Source: Paraspadella gotoi (lineage: Eukaryota > Chaetognatha). From it: a stretch of DNA of 64,000 nucleotides. Shown in pieces: positions 24,415 to 36,846 of this stretch. The stretch covers positions 14,670,963 to 14,734,962 of the forward strand of contig CM119265.1 in the NCBI GenBank assembly GCA_051294375.1. Reading direction: 5' to 3'. Below the pieces are notes generated by a model. It had not been told where the DNA came from, did no database searches, and saw nothing but the letters and a program-made list of their open reading frames with translations. Made by a program: the position numbers and the translations under genes. Position 1 is the first letter of the stretch. Each line of letters begins with the position of its first letter.

Positions 24415-27400
24415 GTTTCCAGAATTATATTTCTCGAAGATCGACTGATAATCACTCGAAGATCTCATCTAATCATTATTTAAAATCTTCTCAATATGAA
24501 TATTTGTGTTTTGAGCGTAACAATTTATACACCTTCCTATAAAATAAAAACTATTACAAAATTGTCAATACCTAAACTTTATATAAACTTTATAATCCAG
24601 AAGAAGTTTTTGAAAAAATCAATCGAGCGGTATTTTTTCGCAGCTGCTTATCGCATTTTCAAAATATTCCAATTTCTACAGACAATTGTCCTGATGGCAA
24701 CGACGACTGCAACAAAAATGACAATAACGACCAAACGACAACAAAAACGACAACAACAACAACGAGGACGTCAACGCTGCCGGCTCCGTTTCGACCCTTT
24801 AACCTCGATTCATCATCATCTCATTGTCTCTGTCTCCCTCTTTCTCTCTCAACCCGGAAAAAAGAGAGAAACGGAACAGATATACGTAAAAGGATTAAAA
24901 GGAGGCGATAGAAAAAAGAAAGAAAGNNNNNNNNNNNNNNNNNNNNNNNNNNNNNNNNNNNNNNNNNNNNNNNNNNNNNNNNNNNNNNNNNNNNNNNNNN
25001 NNNNNNNNNNNNNNNNNNNNNNNNNNNNNNNNNNNNAAAACCCGAGTCGGTTTCCCATCGATTAACTCGGTTCCATCGAATCGCGCGTACATTTTGACCG
25101 AGATTTCCGGGGTTTTCTATTTTGGGGGTCTCTCTCTCTCTCTCTCTCTCNNNNNNNNNNNNNNNNNNNNNNNNNNNNNNNNNNNNNNNNNNNNNNNNNN
25201 NNNNNNNNNNNNNNNNNNNNNNNNNNNNNNNNNNNNNNNNNNNNNNNNNNNNNNNNNNNNNNNNNNNNNNNNNNNNNNNNNNNNNNNNNNNNNNNNNNNN
25301 NNNNGAATCTCTCGGCGTCCAAAAGTCAAAAGTCACGTGAACAAAAAGACAAAGTCACGTGAGCAAAACATTCACGAGAACGAAAGCCCCGTGAGCGATT
25401 TTAAAGTGATTAGTTTTTCTCTCCTATTTTCTTTTTGAAAAAAAAAAAGAAGTAGAAATGTAAAGATAAAGCAGAAAAAGTAAAAAAGGAAAAGAAAGAG
25501 AAAAGATGGAAAATAAAGAAAAAATGGAAATCGGAGGTTCGTCGGCTCATAACGAGCAGAGAATCGTAACCATGATTCACGCTCCATCGGGGTCGCCCCG
25601 GGAGAAGCAAGTGGTGAAGTGAGGGGGGGTGTTGTCACCCTCAGCTCTAAACCCCCCTCTCCCCCCCCGGGGCCGCCCTTAACCTCCACATCCAAACTTT
25701 CCCCTCGGCCCTGTTTAATGCGGCGTGAGGCTTCTCTTGCCTTCTCCCGCGATCCAATCGCCTCTTTTTCCCTCTTTTTTCTTATTCTCCCATTTTCCCT
25801 TTTTCGTCTCCCCAGCCTTTTATACTTCGCTGCTTCTTCTATTTTCCCATCGTTATTATCTTTTCAATATCATCTTTCTAACTCTGCACTGCGTCGTAGT
25901 TTCTTTCTAATTTTATCTTTTTGACGGAGAAAGTATAAACGTATCATACCTCTTTTAACAATGTTTTTTGTCTTTTCCCATTTTCTATTTTCTTCTTTAA
26001 ATTTCCCACCCAGAACCCGAACGTTACTCGCCATCAGGCGATTCTATGGTGCAAAGGAAAATGACCATGAGATATGCCTGCTATTCTCTTTCTCTCTCAC
26101 TTTCTCTCTNNNNNNNNNNNNNNNNNNNNNNNNNNNNNNNNNNNNNNNNNNNNNNNNNNNNNNNNNNNNNNNNNNNNNNNNNNNNNNNNNNNNNNNNNNN
26201 NNNNNNNNNNNNNNNNNNNNNNNNNNNNNNNNNNNNNNNNNNNNNNNNNNNNNNNNNNNNNNNNNNNNNNNNNNNNNNNNNNNNNNNNNNNNNNNNNNNN
26301 NNNNNNNNNNNNNNNNNNNNNNNNNNNNNNNNNNNNNNNNNNNNNNNNNNNNNNGTTTTTTGAACCCGATAAAAAGAGTCAGTGAAAAAAATGGGAGAGG
26401 ATGAGAGGTGAGTGTAGAACGAGAAAAAAAGATCGATGGGGGAGAAAAAGAATGAAGAAAAATATAATGTATATATAGTAACTAACAAACATTTCAAGAT
26501 ATACAAATAATGACAAAAGGACATATGAACGAATGGAGTAGTTAATTGTTAAATGAAAAAAAAAATGTGGGTTCTGGAATTAAGCTGCCTCGCAGGACAC
26601 ATTTTGGAAAATGGTTTTTGACCCGCTTTCAATGACATTGATTGTCGGATCATTCTCCTTCATCAAAATCTCTCGTCGAGTTGCGAGTTAATTAAATCTA
26701 AGGAAAAACTGAGATGGAGATTGAAGATCGAAGACAACCGATTGAGCTGAAGGAAGTTTGGAGAAAAAACATTAATACACCATTAGAGAATATGAAGAAA
26801 TACAACGTGGAAAAACAATTCTCGACCCGGCAATTGAAAAAGCTGAGATCGTCAGTGCTTAAAAATATACTTTAAAATATTCACTGTAAGGAAGGTTCGG
26901 GATTTGAAGAAATGCTGTACAACTGTGTAGGTAAGGCGGGCCAAAATTGAACACTTTTTTATAAACTTCTAATTCTCCTCAAAAAAAATTTCTTTTTTCA
27001 TTACCATTACTAAATCGATTTTCAATGCTAATTTTTTGAATTAGTTCATTGGGTTGTTGGCCACCTGAAAGCTTTTAAATATTACTATTAATATATAACA
27101 AAATGACAAAAAAAATTTTTTAAAAAAATTGATTTTTTTAAGAACGAGATTCTTAATAAGCTTAGAAAAGTTAAACATGAAAGTTAATTACTAACAATTT
27201 TTCAAAAAATTTTGACTCAAGAAATTGGTTAAAAACAAAAAAAACGTTAAAAAAATCATCATCATCATCATCATTAGGCTGAATTCTTAGAGTTTTTTAA
27301 AATTTTTGATCATAAAACAAAAAATTAAAAATTTGTATTAATCAACCTTTATCTAACTTCTTAAAGCTCTTCAGAATCTATCAAAAAAAATATTAAAATC

Positions 27401-27559
27401 AAAAAAAATTTTAACTTTATATAGTATAAAATAAATCTTTAAAGGCTTTCCGTGCGCTATTAATGACAATAATTTTTTAAAAATAATTTTTATTTTCCAT
27501 ATTACTCCTAAGCAGTCACTTTACCATTATTTATTTGAGAGAACTTCTAGTATTTCAAC
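24415..27559. other. Gapped stretch and AT-rich block without genes
   Basis: N gaps at 24,927-25,036, 25,151-25,304 and 26,110-26,354 are each flanked by pyrimidine or purine repeats. From about 26,520 to 27,560 the sequence is gap-free and AT-rich, with stops in all frames and a short CAT repeat (27,258-27,275). No exon recognised. Confidence 0.6.
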
Positions 27560-28802
27560 CTGTTCCGCGCCTGTGTAGTGTGTACAGGTCTGAAAAATTA
27601 ACCCATATTTCGCAAAGACAGCGAAGATTGAAGGCCCGAAACCACACATCTCCGGTCACAACGTCGCGTCTCACGGCTTCGTCGTTTCCGTGGTCAACTT
27701 AAACTTTTTTTCACGGAAGCGTTCAGTTCACCGCCTCCTCGTTTCACGCTTCCTCGGTCCCTCGGCACGTCAAGCGTCCCAGTCGGGAACGGAGACGGTA
27801 CGAGTCGCGCCACCCACAGCAGTCCTCGTCCTCGCCTCGCCTTCCCATCCGCCCCCCCCACCCTCCGATACATCGATTTCGATCATCTTCGTCCGAGTTC
27901 ACAAATCCAATTCCGCAAAACGCGTCCCGGTGAAAAATCGCGGGAAACTCGACTTTTCACGGAGTTGAACTCGAATAATAAATTTTTAATACAAATCGCG
28001 TTCTTTTTTTTTTTTTTATAAAAAATCTCCCCATCAGCAATCCCCTACCCTCCACTCCAGCCCGCCCCCCCCCCCGAAGCCGTAATTCTTTTTTTTTGTT
28101 TTCGATATCAGATTTTTATGACGCCCAAAAATTTTTATGACGCGAGTCGATTCGTCGCTCAGACCAAAAATAAAAAACAAAAGAAAAAGAAAATCTCGAC
28201 GGGGGAAAAACGTAGGTAGGGAGAGGAGGAGACGGGGGAGTCAAAAATTCCAATTCCGCATTTTTCTTCAGCGGAAAAAAAAATCTCTCAAAAAAATTGG
28301 ATGACCGTGAAAAGTTAATCCCCGGAATTAAAGGATACCATCATCCGTGACATCATCCGTCGCCCGCGAGGCGACGTCTAAAGATCGTCTCGGCGGTGGA
28401 TCGAGCGCGAACACTCCAAAGACCCGCGCTTCAAGGAATTCCAAAACGAACAAGACGGACACTTTTAAAAAAGGAATTTCGTTTTTTTTTTATCATTTTC
28501 TGTTTTTAAAATAAGAATTTCTTTTTAAGTTTATTTCGTCGATTTTATAGAGTCGAGTCTTTTTTTATTAACTTTCTATCCCTTTTTTTTCCTTTTATTT
28601 TTTTGAGGATAATAATCTCTTGATATCAAATCCGCCGTGTTGCGCCGTAAATAAATTTCATAACATCTAATTTTTTTTTTATCCTCTGCCTCGAATTTTT
28701 TCCCGCTCTTTACGTATTCTTTTCTTATTTCTCCATTATCCTTTTCCATCTATGCGATCTTTTCTTTTTTTCGCACACTGTTTTCTTTTATTTCAATTTT
28801 TT

Positions 28803-29185
28803 TTCCTTCCTTCCTTCTTTCCCTCCTTCCTTCCTTCCTTCCTTCCTTCCTTCTTCCTTCTTTCCCTCCTTCCTCCATTCCCTAATTCCTTCCTTCCTTC
28901 CCTTCCTTCCTATCCTTCCTTCCTTCCTTCCCTTCCTTCCCTTCCTTCTTTAACTTCCTTCCTCTCTTCCTTCCTTCCCTTCCTTCCTTCCTTCCATCCC
29001 TTTTCTTCCATGCGCCCTTCTTCCTTCCTGTCCTTCTTCTTTTCCCTCCTTTCTTCCTTCCTTCCTTCCTTCCTTCCGTTCCTTCCTTTCCTTCCTCCTT
29101 CCTTCCTTCTTTTACTTCCTTCCTTCCTTACCTTCCTTCCTTCCTTCCTTCCTTCCTTCCGTTCTTCCTTCCTTCCTTATCCCCT
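28803..29185. repeat. (CTTC)n array
   Basis: Nearly 400 bases of CTTC/CCTT units with interruptions. The Phe/Leu/Pro/Ser-rich frame over it is not a gene. Confidence 0.95.
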
Positions 29186-29300
29186 TCTCCAATCCGCCCT
29201 AGACATTTCCTTACCATTCTCAAATTCTTCCCGTCCATTAAACCGCGCATGGACCGAACACGTTTAGGTCAACAAAAAAACTCTAAACTTCTCTTCGTCG

Positions 29301-29420
29301 GACCAATCATCGCGTCTCTTTTTCATACATTTTGACCAGTCGCGGACGTCTCGAGGCCCTCCGTTCTCCTGACCAATCGACGAGGCTTTCGAACGACGGC
29401 CGCCGTCGGTATAATAACGA
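29301..29420 (+). promoter_or_regulatory. Multi-CCAAT promoter-like element, copy 1
   Basis: CCAAT boxes lie at 29,303 and 29,373. A degenerate third (GACCAGTC) near 29,335 is a perfect CCAAT in copy 2. A TATAATAA lies at 29,410. In copy 2 the three boxes sit at 31,905, 31,936 and 31,973 with TATAATA at 32,006. Spacings of 31 and 37 bases resemble clustered NF-Y sites. An ATG (29,459) follows, with a GTGAGT donor-like site after it, but no coding exon was confirmed. Confidence 0.35.
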
Positions 29421-30941
29421 CCTTCTTTTATTATTGACCATCATCTCGATTACGGGAATGCACGGGAGGGACGAAACGGCGGGGTGGAAGGGTAAAGGTG
29501 AGTGCAGTAGAGAGTGAAAGGAAAGCGGTTTGCTTTTTGTCGACAATTGGGGTGAGTGGAGGTCAAGAGGAGAATATTGACGGTCAATGCGTCATTGTGA
29601 TATCGTCATTCATGACCAAAGAAGACGATTCGTCATTCTTAAAAATCTACATTGTATTCGTACACACAGCCGGTCCATTCCGCATCCCTTCGTCCATAAC
29701 CCCGAACAAAAATGACAGGTTCAATTACGGATTATTCGACCCGAGGAACCGAGGCCGAACGAATCATCCGGGTTATCGAATTGCGCCCGCCGTTCGCCCA
29801 CGTCCTTAATCCACGGCCCCCCCCCCTTTTTTCCACCAAACCCCGCCCACCTCACCGCGCCCGTCCCTACCGCGCCCAACAGCCCGTCTCGGTCCAACGT
29901 CTTCTCCGCCTTCCGATCGCCGCGACATCATCCTTTCGCTCCGATGAACGATTTTTCTTTTTTCTTTTTATTCCGTTTTCCCGGTTTTATAAATTCACCA
30001 CGAGTGAAAAGCGTCTCGGAAAGGGAGAGGGAAAGGAGGGGGTCTTAGAGGGTGGGGGGAGGTATTTTGGGGTGGATGGATCCCTAAAGGGGTGGAAACG
30101 ATTTCCGGGGAACAGTCGTCGTTGGTAGAAATTCGTTGTTGGAGCGGAGGAATCGTCGCTCTCTAGTTTGGTTCTACCACGCGATCGGACAGCTGACCAC
30201 AGTGCAATGTCTTTTGAGAATCTGAGCAAACGTGTTTTCGGACCACGCATAATAAAGAATACTAATCAAATGAACAAGAAAATGATAATATATTACGGAC
30301 TTATCCTAATAACATTGCATCCTATCTAAATTTTAAAAAAATATTAAAGAGAGAGACATGCCTTCCCCTACGCTATTCCGTCCTTCCCCTTTTCTCATTC
30401 TCCCTATCTCGCGCTCTTTCTCATCTTTCCGATTTGCAATTTTCTCCTCCTTCAATAATAAAAAAAGATCGAGGGGGGGGGGCGAATATTTCTTTAATAA
30501 TTCGACTCAGCTCGGAGCAAGTAGAAACGCTTATCCGAGATATAATATAAAAGCGCCCTTTTGCCGAGGCCTATGAAAAATGGATTTCTATACAAAGCAT
30601 TTGACAGATTATCCTTTATCCCTAAAAGCTTCTCTTCCAGTTTTCTCTCCTTCCCTTCTCTTCTTCTTCTCTGTTCTCCGCGATCTCTCTCTCTACGCGC
30701 TCTCTCTCTCCATCTCTCTCATCTCCGTCTCTCTCTCTCTCTCTCCTCATCAATGTTATTACTAGAACGAAATATGTAAAAATATGCAAAATAAGATTCC
30801 CTGAGGCGCGCGAGAGCGGCGGCGGCGGCGGCGATTTGCCGGTTTGGAGCGTTTATAGCGCGACCGGTTTGCGGCTGCGGGGATAGGCAGGCGCACGTGG
30901 TGGGCCATTGTGGCATNNNNNNNNNNNNNNNNNNNNNNNNN

Positions 30942-33355
30942 GGGGAAGAGGAGAGGGGGAGTCAAAATTCCAATTCGCATTTTTTTCAGCGGAAAAAAAA
31001 AAATCTCTCAAAAAATTGGATGACCGTGAAAAGTTAATCCCCGGATTAAAGGGGATCCATCATCGGTGAATCTCCGTCGCCGCGAGGGACGTCAACGATC
31101 GTCTCGCGGTGGATCGAGCGCGAACAATCCAAGACCCGCGTTCAGGAATCCAAACGAACAAACGGACTTTTAAAAAAGGAATTCGTTTTTTTTTTCATTT
31201 TCTGTTTTTAATAAGATTTCTTTTTAAGGTTATTTCGTCGTTTTATAGAGTCGAGTCTTTTTTTTTAACTTTTATCCCTTTTTTTTCCTTTTATTTTTTT
31301 GAGGATAATAATTCTTGATATAATCCCGTGTTGGCCGTAATAAATTTCATAACATAATTTTTTTTTTATCTCTGCCTCGAATTTTTCCGCTCTTCGTATT
31401 CTTTTCTTTATTTCTCCATTTCTTTTCCATCCTATGCGATCTTTTCTTTTTTTTCGCACCTGTTTTCTTTTATTCAATTTTTTTTCCTTCCTTCCTTCTT
31501 TCNNNNNNNNNNNNNNNNNNNNNNNNNNNNNNNNNNNNNNNNNNNNNNNNNNNNNNNNNNNNNNNNNNNNNNNNNNNNNNNNNNNNNNNNNNNNNNNNNN
31601 NNNNNNNNNNNNNNNNNNNNNNNNNNNNNNNNNNNNNNNNNNNNNNGGAAGGAAGGAAGGAAGGAAGGAAGGAAGTAAAGAAGAAGGAAGGAAGGAAGGA
31701 AGGAAGGAAGGAAGGAGGGAAAGAAGAAGGAAGGAAGGAAGGAAGGGCGATTGGAAGAAGGGTTCCTTCCTTCCTTCCTTCCTTCCTTCCTTCCCTTCTT
31801 CCAATCGCCCTCGAATTTCCTACCATTCTCATTCTTCTCGTCCCATTAACCCCGCATGGACGAACACGTTTGGTCAAAAAAAAAACTCTATTCTCTTCGT
31901 CGGACCAATCATCGCGTCTCTTTTTCATCTTTTGACCAATCGCGGACCGTCTCGAGGCCCTCGTTCTCTCGACCAATGAGAGGCTTCGAACGACGGCCGC
32001 CGTCGTATAATAACGACTTCTTTTATTATTGACCATTCTCGATTACGGGAATGGACGGGAGGGCGGAAACGGCGGGGTGGAGGGTAAAAGGTGAGTGAGA
32101 GAGTGAAGGAAGCGGTTGCTTTTTGGTCGACAATTGGGGTGAGTGGAGGTCAAGCGAGAATATTGACGGTAATGGTCATTGTGATATCGTCTATGACAAA
32201 GAAGACGATTCGTATTTTAAAAATCTACAGTTGTATTCCGTACACACAGCGGTCATTCGCGCATCCCTCCGTCCATCCGAAAAAAAATGAAAGGTTCATT
32301 ACGGATTTTCGACCCGAGGAACCGAGGCGACGAATCATCGGGTTACGATCGCCGCCGTTCGCCCACTCCTTAATCCACGCCCCCCTCCACAAACCCGCCC
32401 ACCTCAGCCGCGCCCTCCTACCGCGCCCACGCCCGTCTCGGTCAACGTCTTCTCCGCCTTCGATCGCCGCGACATCTCCTTTCGCTCCGATGAACGATTT
32501 TTTTTTCTTTTTTATTCGTTTCCGGTTTTTAAATTCCACGAGTGAAAAGCGTCTCGGAAGGGAGAGGGAAAGAGGGGGTCTGAGGGTGGGGAGAGGTGTT
32601 TTGGGGGTGGATGGATCCCTAAGGGGTGGAAAGATTCGGGGAACAGTCGTCGTTGGTAGATTGTTGTTGGACGGAGGATCGTCGCTCTCAGTTTTGGTTC
32701 TACAGCGATCGGACAGCTGACCACAGTGAATGTTTTTTGAGAATCTGAGCAACGTGTTTCGGACGTATAAAGATACAATCAAATGAACAAGAAAATGATA
32801 ATATTCGGACTTATCCTAATAACATTGCATCCTATCTAAATTTAAAAAAAAATATTAAAGAGAGAGACATGCCTTCCCCTACGCTATTCCGTCTTTCCCC
32901 TTTTCTCTTCTCCCTTCTCCCTCTTTCTCTCTTTTTCCGATTTGAATTTTCTCTCCTTAATATAAAAAAGTCGAGGGGGGTGGGGCGAATATTTCTTAAT
33001 AATTCGACTCAAAGCTCGGAGCAGTAGAACGCTTATCGAGATATAATATAAAAGCGGCCTTTTGCCGNNNNNNNNNNNNNNNNNNNNNNNNNNNNNNNNN
33101 NNNNNNNNNNNNNNNNNNNNNNNNNNNNNNNNNNNNNNNNNNNNNNNNNNNNNNNNNNNNNNNNNNNNNNNNNNNNNNNNNNNNNNNNNNNNNNNNNNNN
33201 NNNNNNNNNNNNNNNNNNNNNNNNNNNNNNNNNNNNNNNNNNNNNNNNNNNNNNNNNNNNNNNNNNNNNNNNNNNNNNNNNNNGGCGATTTGCCGGTTTG
33301 GAAGCGGTTTATAGGCGCGCCGGCTGCGGCTGCGGGGTAGGAGGCGTGGTGGCAT
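30942..33355 (+). repeat. Tandem duplication, copy 2 (2.4 kb, with gaps)
   Basis: Begins directly after the 25-N gap. It repeats copy 1 in the same order but lacks many single bases, often in homopolymers. It contains its own N gaps at 31,503-31,646 and 33,068-33,283, and an inverted fragment at 31,647-31,762. The end of homology is near 33,355, in GGC-rich sequence. Confidence 0.9.
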
Positions 33356-33560
33356 TGGTGGCGGCGGCGAGGCGGCCTCGGTAGCGGCGGCGGNNNNNNN
33401 NNNNNNNNNNNNNNNNNNNNNNNNNNNNNNNNNNNNNNNNNNNNNNNNNNNNNNNNNNNNNNNNNNNNNNNNNNNNNNNNNNNNNNNNNNNNNNNNNNNN
33501 NNNNNNNNNNNNNNNNNNNNNNNNNNNNNNNNNNNNNNNNNNNNNNNNNNNNNNNNNNNN

Positions 33561-35616
33561 AGTTAAAGCTTTTACGGAACTTATTTAAAACCCGGTTGCT
33601 ATCGATTTAAATTCCAATATTATCTATAAATGTCGAGTCAGTAGAATTTATTAACAACGAAACCGGCGTAACGGCGCGACCGTGGAGAACGTCTGACAAA
33701 GCCACGCCCCCTTAAGACTTCACGCTCCTCCAGTCACGACGCCATCCTTCGGCTCAGGTCGTAAAAGGGCGGAGGTGACTTAATCCGCGCGACCGTAAAA
33801 ATCTCCACTCCAGAAATTCTCTTTCTCCTCGACCGACTTCCGATCTTGAGAGCGCCCTTCGCTGCGCAAGGATTTTCAGACGGTCAGCGTCTCTTATTCG
33901 CTTTTTGTGATAAAAATAGAATTTTGGAATCGGTCGCGACGATGACGACGATGACGACGACGATGACGACGATAACAAGGGTGATGATTTGATATGAGTT
34001 TTAATTTTTGGGATAAAATAACAAATAGTTTTAAACAAATTCCAAAAAAAAAGAAGAGAAGAAAGGGATAAGAGATCCGAAGAAAAATGTTGCGTGTAAA
34101 ATAAAAGAAAAAAAAAATAAATTGAAATCCGAAAAAGGGAAAGAAACATGAGAAACAAGGAAAAATAAAAGAAAAAAAAAGAAATANNNNNNNNNNATAA
34201 AAGATGAGAGCGAGAGGAAAAAAAAATAAAGAAAAACGAAAGGAAATGAAGGAGATGGNNNNNNNNNNNNNNNNNNNNNNNNNNNNNNNNNNNNNNNNNN
34301 NNNNNNNNNNNNNNNNNNNNNNNNNNNNNNNNNNNNNNNNNNNNNNNNNNNNNNNNNNNNNNNNNNNNNNNNNNNNNNNNNNNNNNNNNNNNNNNNNNNN
34401 NNNNNNNNNNNNNNNNNNNNNNNNNNNNNNNNNNNNNNNNNNNNNNNNNNNNNNNNNNNNNNNNNNNNNNNNNNNNNNNNNNNNNNNNNNNNNNNNNNNN
34501 NNNNNNNNNNNNNNNNNNNNNNNNNNNNNNNNNNNNNNNNNNNNNNNNNNNNNNNNNNNNNNNNNNNNNNNNNNNNNNNNNNNNNNNNNNNNNNNNNNNN
34601 NNNNNTCTCTCTCGGTGTCTCAGTCTCGCTATTTTTTCTCCGTCCCCAGGCTTGACGTTAGACGAAGTTATAATGAGGAAAAAAACCTTGAAGTGACTCG
34701 TACAGGGAAGCTTGCCAATGAGCGGCNNNNNNNNNNNNNNNNNNNNNNNNNNNNNNNNNNNNNNNNNNNNNNNNNNNNNNNNNNNNNNNNNNNNNNNNNN
34801 NNNNNNNNNNNNNNNNNNNNNNNNNNNNNNNNNNNNNNNNNNNNNNNNNNNNNNNNNNNNNNNNNNNNNNNNNNNNNNNNNNNNNNNNNNNNNNNNNNNN
34901 NNNNNNNNNNNNNNNNNNNNNNNNNNNNNNNNNNNNNNNNNNNNNNNNNNNNNNNNNNNNNNNNNNNNNNNNNNNNNNNNNNNNNNNNNNNNNGAAGTTA
35001 AACGTGGCTCAATTAGAATTAGTGATTTAGTTTCGTTCACAAAAATACGACGAACGCGACGAATTTTGTGAAGAATTTATAATTTTCCAAGATGTTTTCA
35101 TTCCATGTTCTTTCGAGTCCCAACGATTTCGAAAAAAAATCAATCTCCATTCACCATTTTCATCTCACAGCCGCCACACTATCCCCTTCTTATCTCTCCT
35201 TTTTCAAATTCCCGTTCTTAACATCCCTCACCGCTCCTCGATGCTACAACCCGATGCTGTAACTCAATGCTGCACCCTCGCCCCTCCACGCAGCTTCTCT
35301 CCCCCACCCCCCCGCCATCTTTCGCTGCATCATCGGCCTCCGTTGCATAAACATCGCTGAGCGGAACGCTTCGCGTCGTAACGCTCGTCAATAAACTAAT
35401 TCTGGATGATAATGACGCAGAAGGACTTACGTGAGTAGCTTTTAGTTAGATAATGATCATCAACTGCCCCGCCCGATGCTGCTGCTGCTGCCGTCGCTGC
35501 CGCCGCCGCTTCTTCTTCTCTGCTGCGGCGGCGGAGAAAGCGGAATATATTTTCTCCGTTTTCTTCTCTCTCCGTTGATGTAGGCAGCGAAGTCGCTTTT
35601 TAACAACACGGAGGGG
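33561..35616. other. Gapped stretch without a recognised gene
   Basis: 33,561-34,186 includes a CpG-rich segment (33,660-33,900) and a GAC/GATGAC run (33,938-33,972). Two large N gaps follow. 35,060-35,460 is plain sequence with no supported exon. Minus-strand frames near 33,754-33,900 look moderately protein-like (Arg/Leu/Glu-rich) but are not recognisable. Confidence 0.5.
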
Positions 35617-35787
35617 NNNNNNNNNNNNNNNNNNNNNNNNNNNNNNNNNNNNNNNNNNNNNNNNNNNNNNNNNNNNNNNNNNNNNNNNNNNNNNNNNNNN
35701 NNNNNNNNNNNNNNNNNNNNNNNNNNNNNNNNNNNNNNNNNNNNNNNNNNNNNNNNNNNNNNNNNNNNNNNNNNNNNNNNNNNNNNN

Positions 35788-36000
35788 GAGAGAGAGAAGT
35801 TTAAGAAGGAATCGATAAAACAGTTGGCGAGAAGGAAAAGAAACAAGGCAGGGGAGTCGGCTCTTAGTACGAGGTAAGATCTGGTTTGGTTGAGGAGAGA
35901 AAATAGTTTTCGATTCAAATTCTTTTTTCGAATCTTGATTCCTGAATCTCAATGTGCAGAGATTCGCTTAATTCGTTGATGTCATGCACCGTTCCCCCAT
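35788..36000 (+). repeat. Noisy inverted repeat, left arm
   Basis: Reverse complement of 36,302-36,515. The ends match well (AAGTTTAAGAAGGA / TCCTTCTTAAACTT; CAGTTGGCGAGAAGGAAA / TTTCCTTCTCGCCAACTG; TGCACCGT / ACGGTGCA). The middle is badly diverged. A 25-N gap lies at 36,001-36,025, within the spacer. Confidence 0.7.
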
Positions 36001-36025
36001 NNNNNNNNNNNNNNNNNNNNNNNNN

Positions 36026-36073
<48 letters not shown>

Positions 36074-36301
36074 CTCTTTCTCCCCTCTCTCTCGTTCCGC
36101 CCCCTCAAGGCGGGGAAGGCATCCCCAAAGCCTAGTAGGCGAAAGCCGCATTCTCGTTAAGCCTTAAACCACGTGCATTTCTCAGAGCAGAGAGAGAGAT
36201 AGAGAAGAGAGAGATGATTGAAGAGAGAAGAGAGAGAGAGAGAACAGAGAGGAGCAGAAAAGACGACGCAGAACGGAGAAACTCAGAACGAGACGCGCTC
36301 T

Positions 36302-36515
36302 CTCACCGGGACGGTGCATGAATCAACGATTCTAACGCAACTCTGCACATGAACCTCCGCTCTCACGCACGCAAACGCTCTTCGACTCGAAACCTGTCCA
36401 CACCAACACAAATCCCAACTCAAAACGCCTCTAAGACGCGCATCGCCGCATGCTTGTTTCTTTCCTTCTCGCCAACTGTTTTCTACGATCCTTCTTAAAC
36501 TTCTCTCTGCTCTCT
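36302..36515 (-). repeat. Noisy inverted repeat, right arm
   Basis: Partner of 35,788-36,000. Internal divergence is strong and irregular, as expected of an uncorrected single read or of an old duplication. CT and GA tracts continue on the right to about 36,675. Confidence 0.7.
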
Positions 36516-36643
36516 CTCGCATCTCGTCAATCTCCTCTCTTCACTTCTACATCTCTCTCTCTCTCCTCTCCATCTCTCTCTCTCTTTCTCTGTCTCACTC
36601 TCCTCTCTCTCTCCCTTCACGCCCTTTCCAATCTCTCTCTTTT

Positions 36644-36678
<35 letters not shown>

Positions 36679-36846
36679 CGCACCGCTGATTAGAGGGTAT
36701 TAGCCGCGATGTAATGAGAGGGTAAGGCAGAAATAGTGATAAATAATGGAGCTAACTCTTCGAAAGCGAAAATATCAATTTAAATTAAATTTCTCAAGGT
36801 TCAAAATTTTTTCCGATACAACGAGAGCCTAGAAAATAACTTTATC

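Larger units (their letters stand above)
28219..30916 (+). repeat. Tandem duplication, copy 1 (2.7 kb)
   Basis: Collinear with 30,942-33,355 over nearly its whole length. Anchors include GTCAAAAATTCCAATTCCGC (28,240), the CTTCC array (28,803-29,185), the CCAAT cluster (29,303-29,377) and the GCGATTTGCCGG motif (30,830). Copy 1 is systematically longer than copy 2 at single-base steps. It ends exactly at the 25-N gap (30,917-30,941). No protein gene is recognised. Frames such as 29,712-30,128 are GC-rich and unconserved between the copies. Confidence 0.9.

Noticed and set aside
27690-27968. 92-codon + strand frame in a CpG-rich segment (27,560-27,970)
   Set aside because: Composition is Ser/Pro/Arg-rich with no recognisable motif. 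The segment looks more like a 5' leader or promoter than a coding exon.
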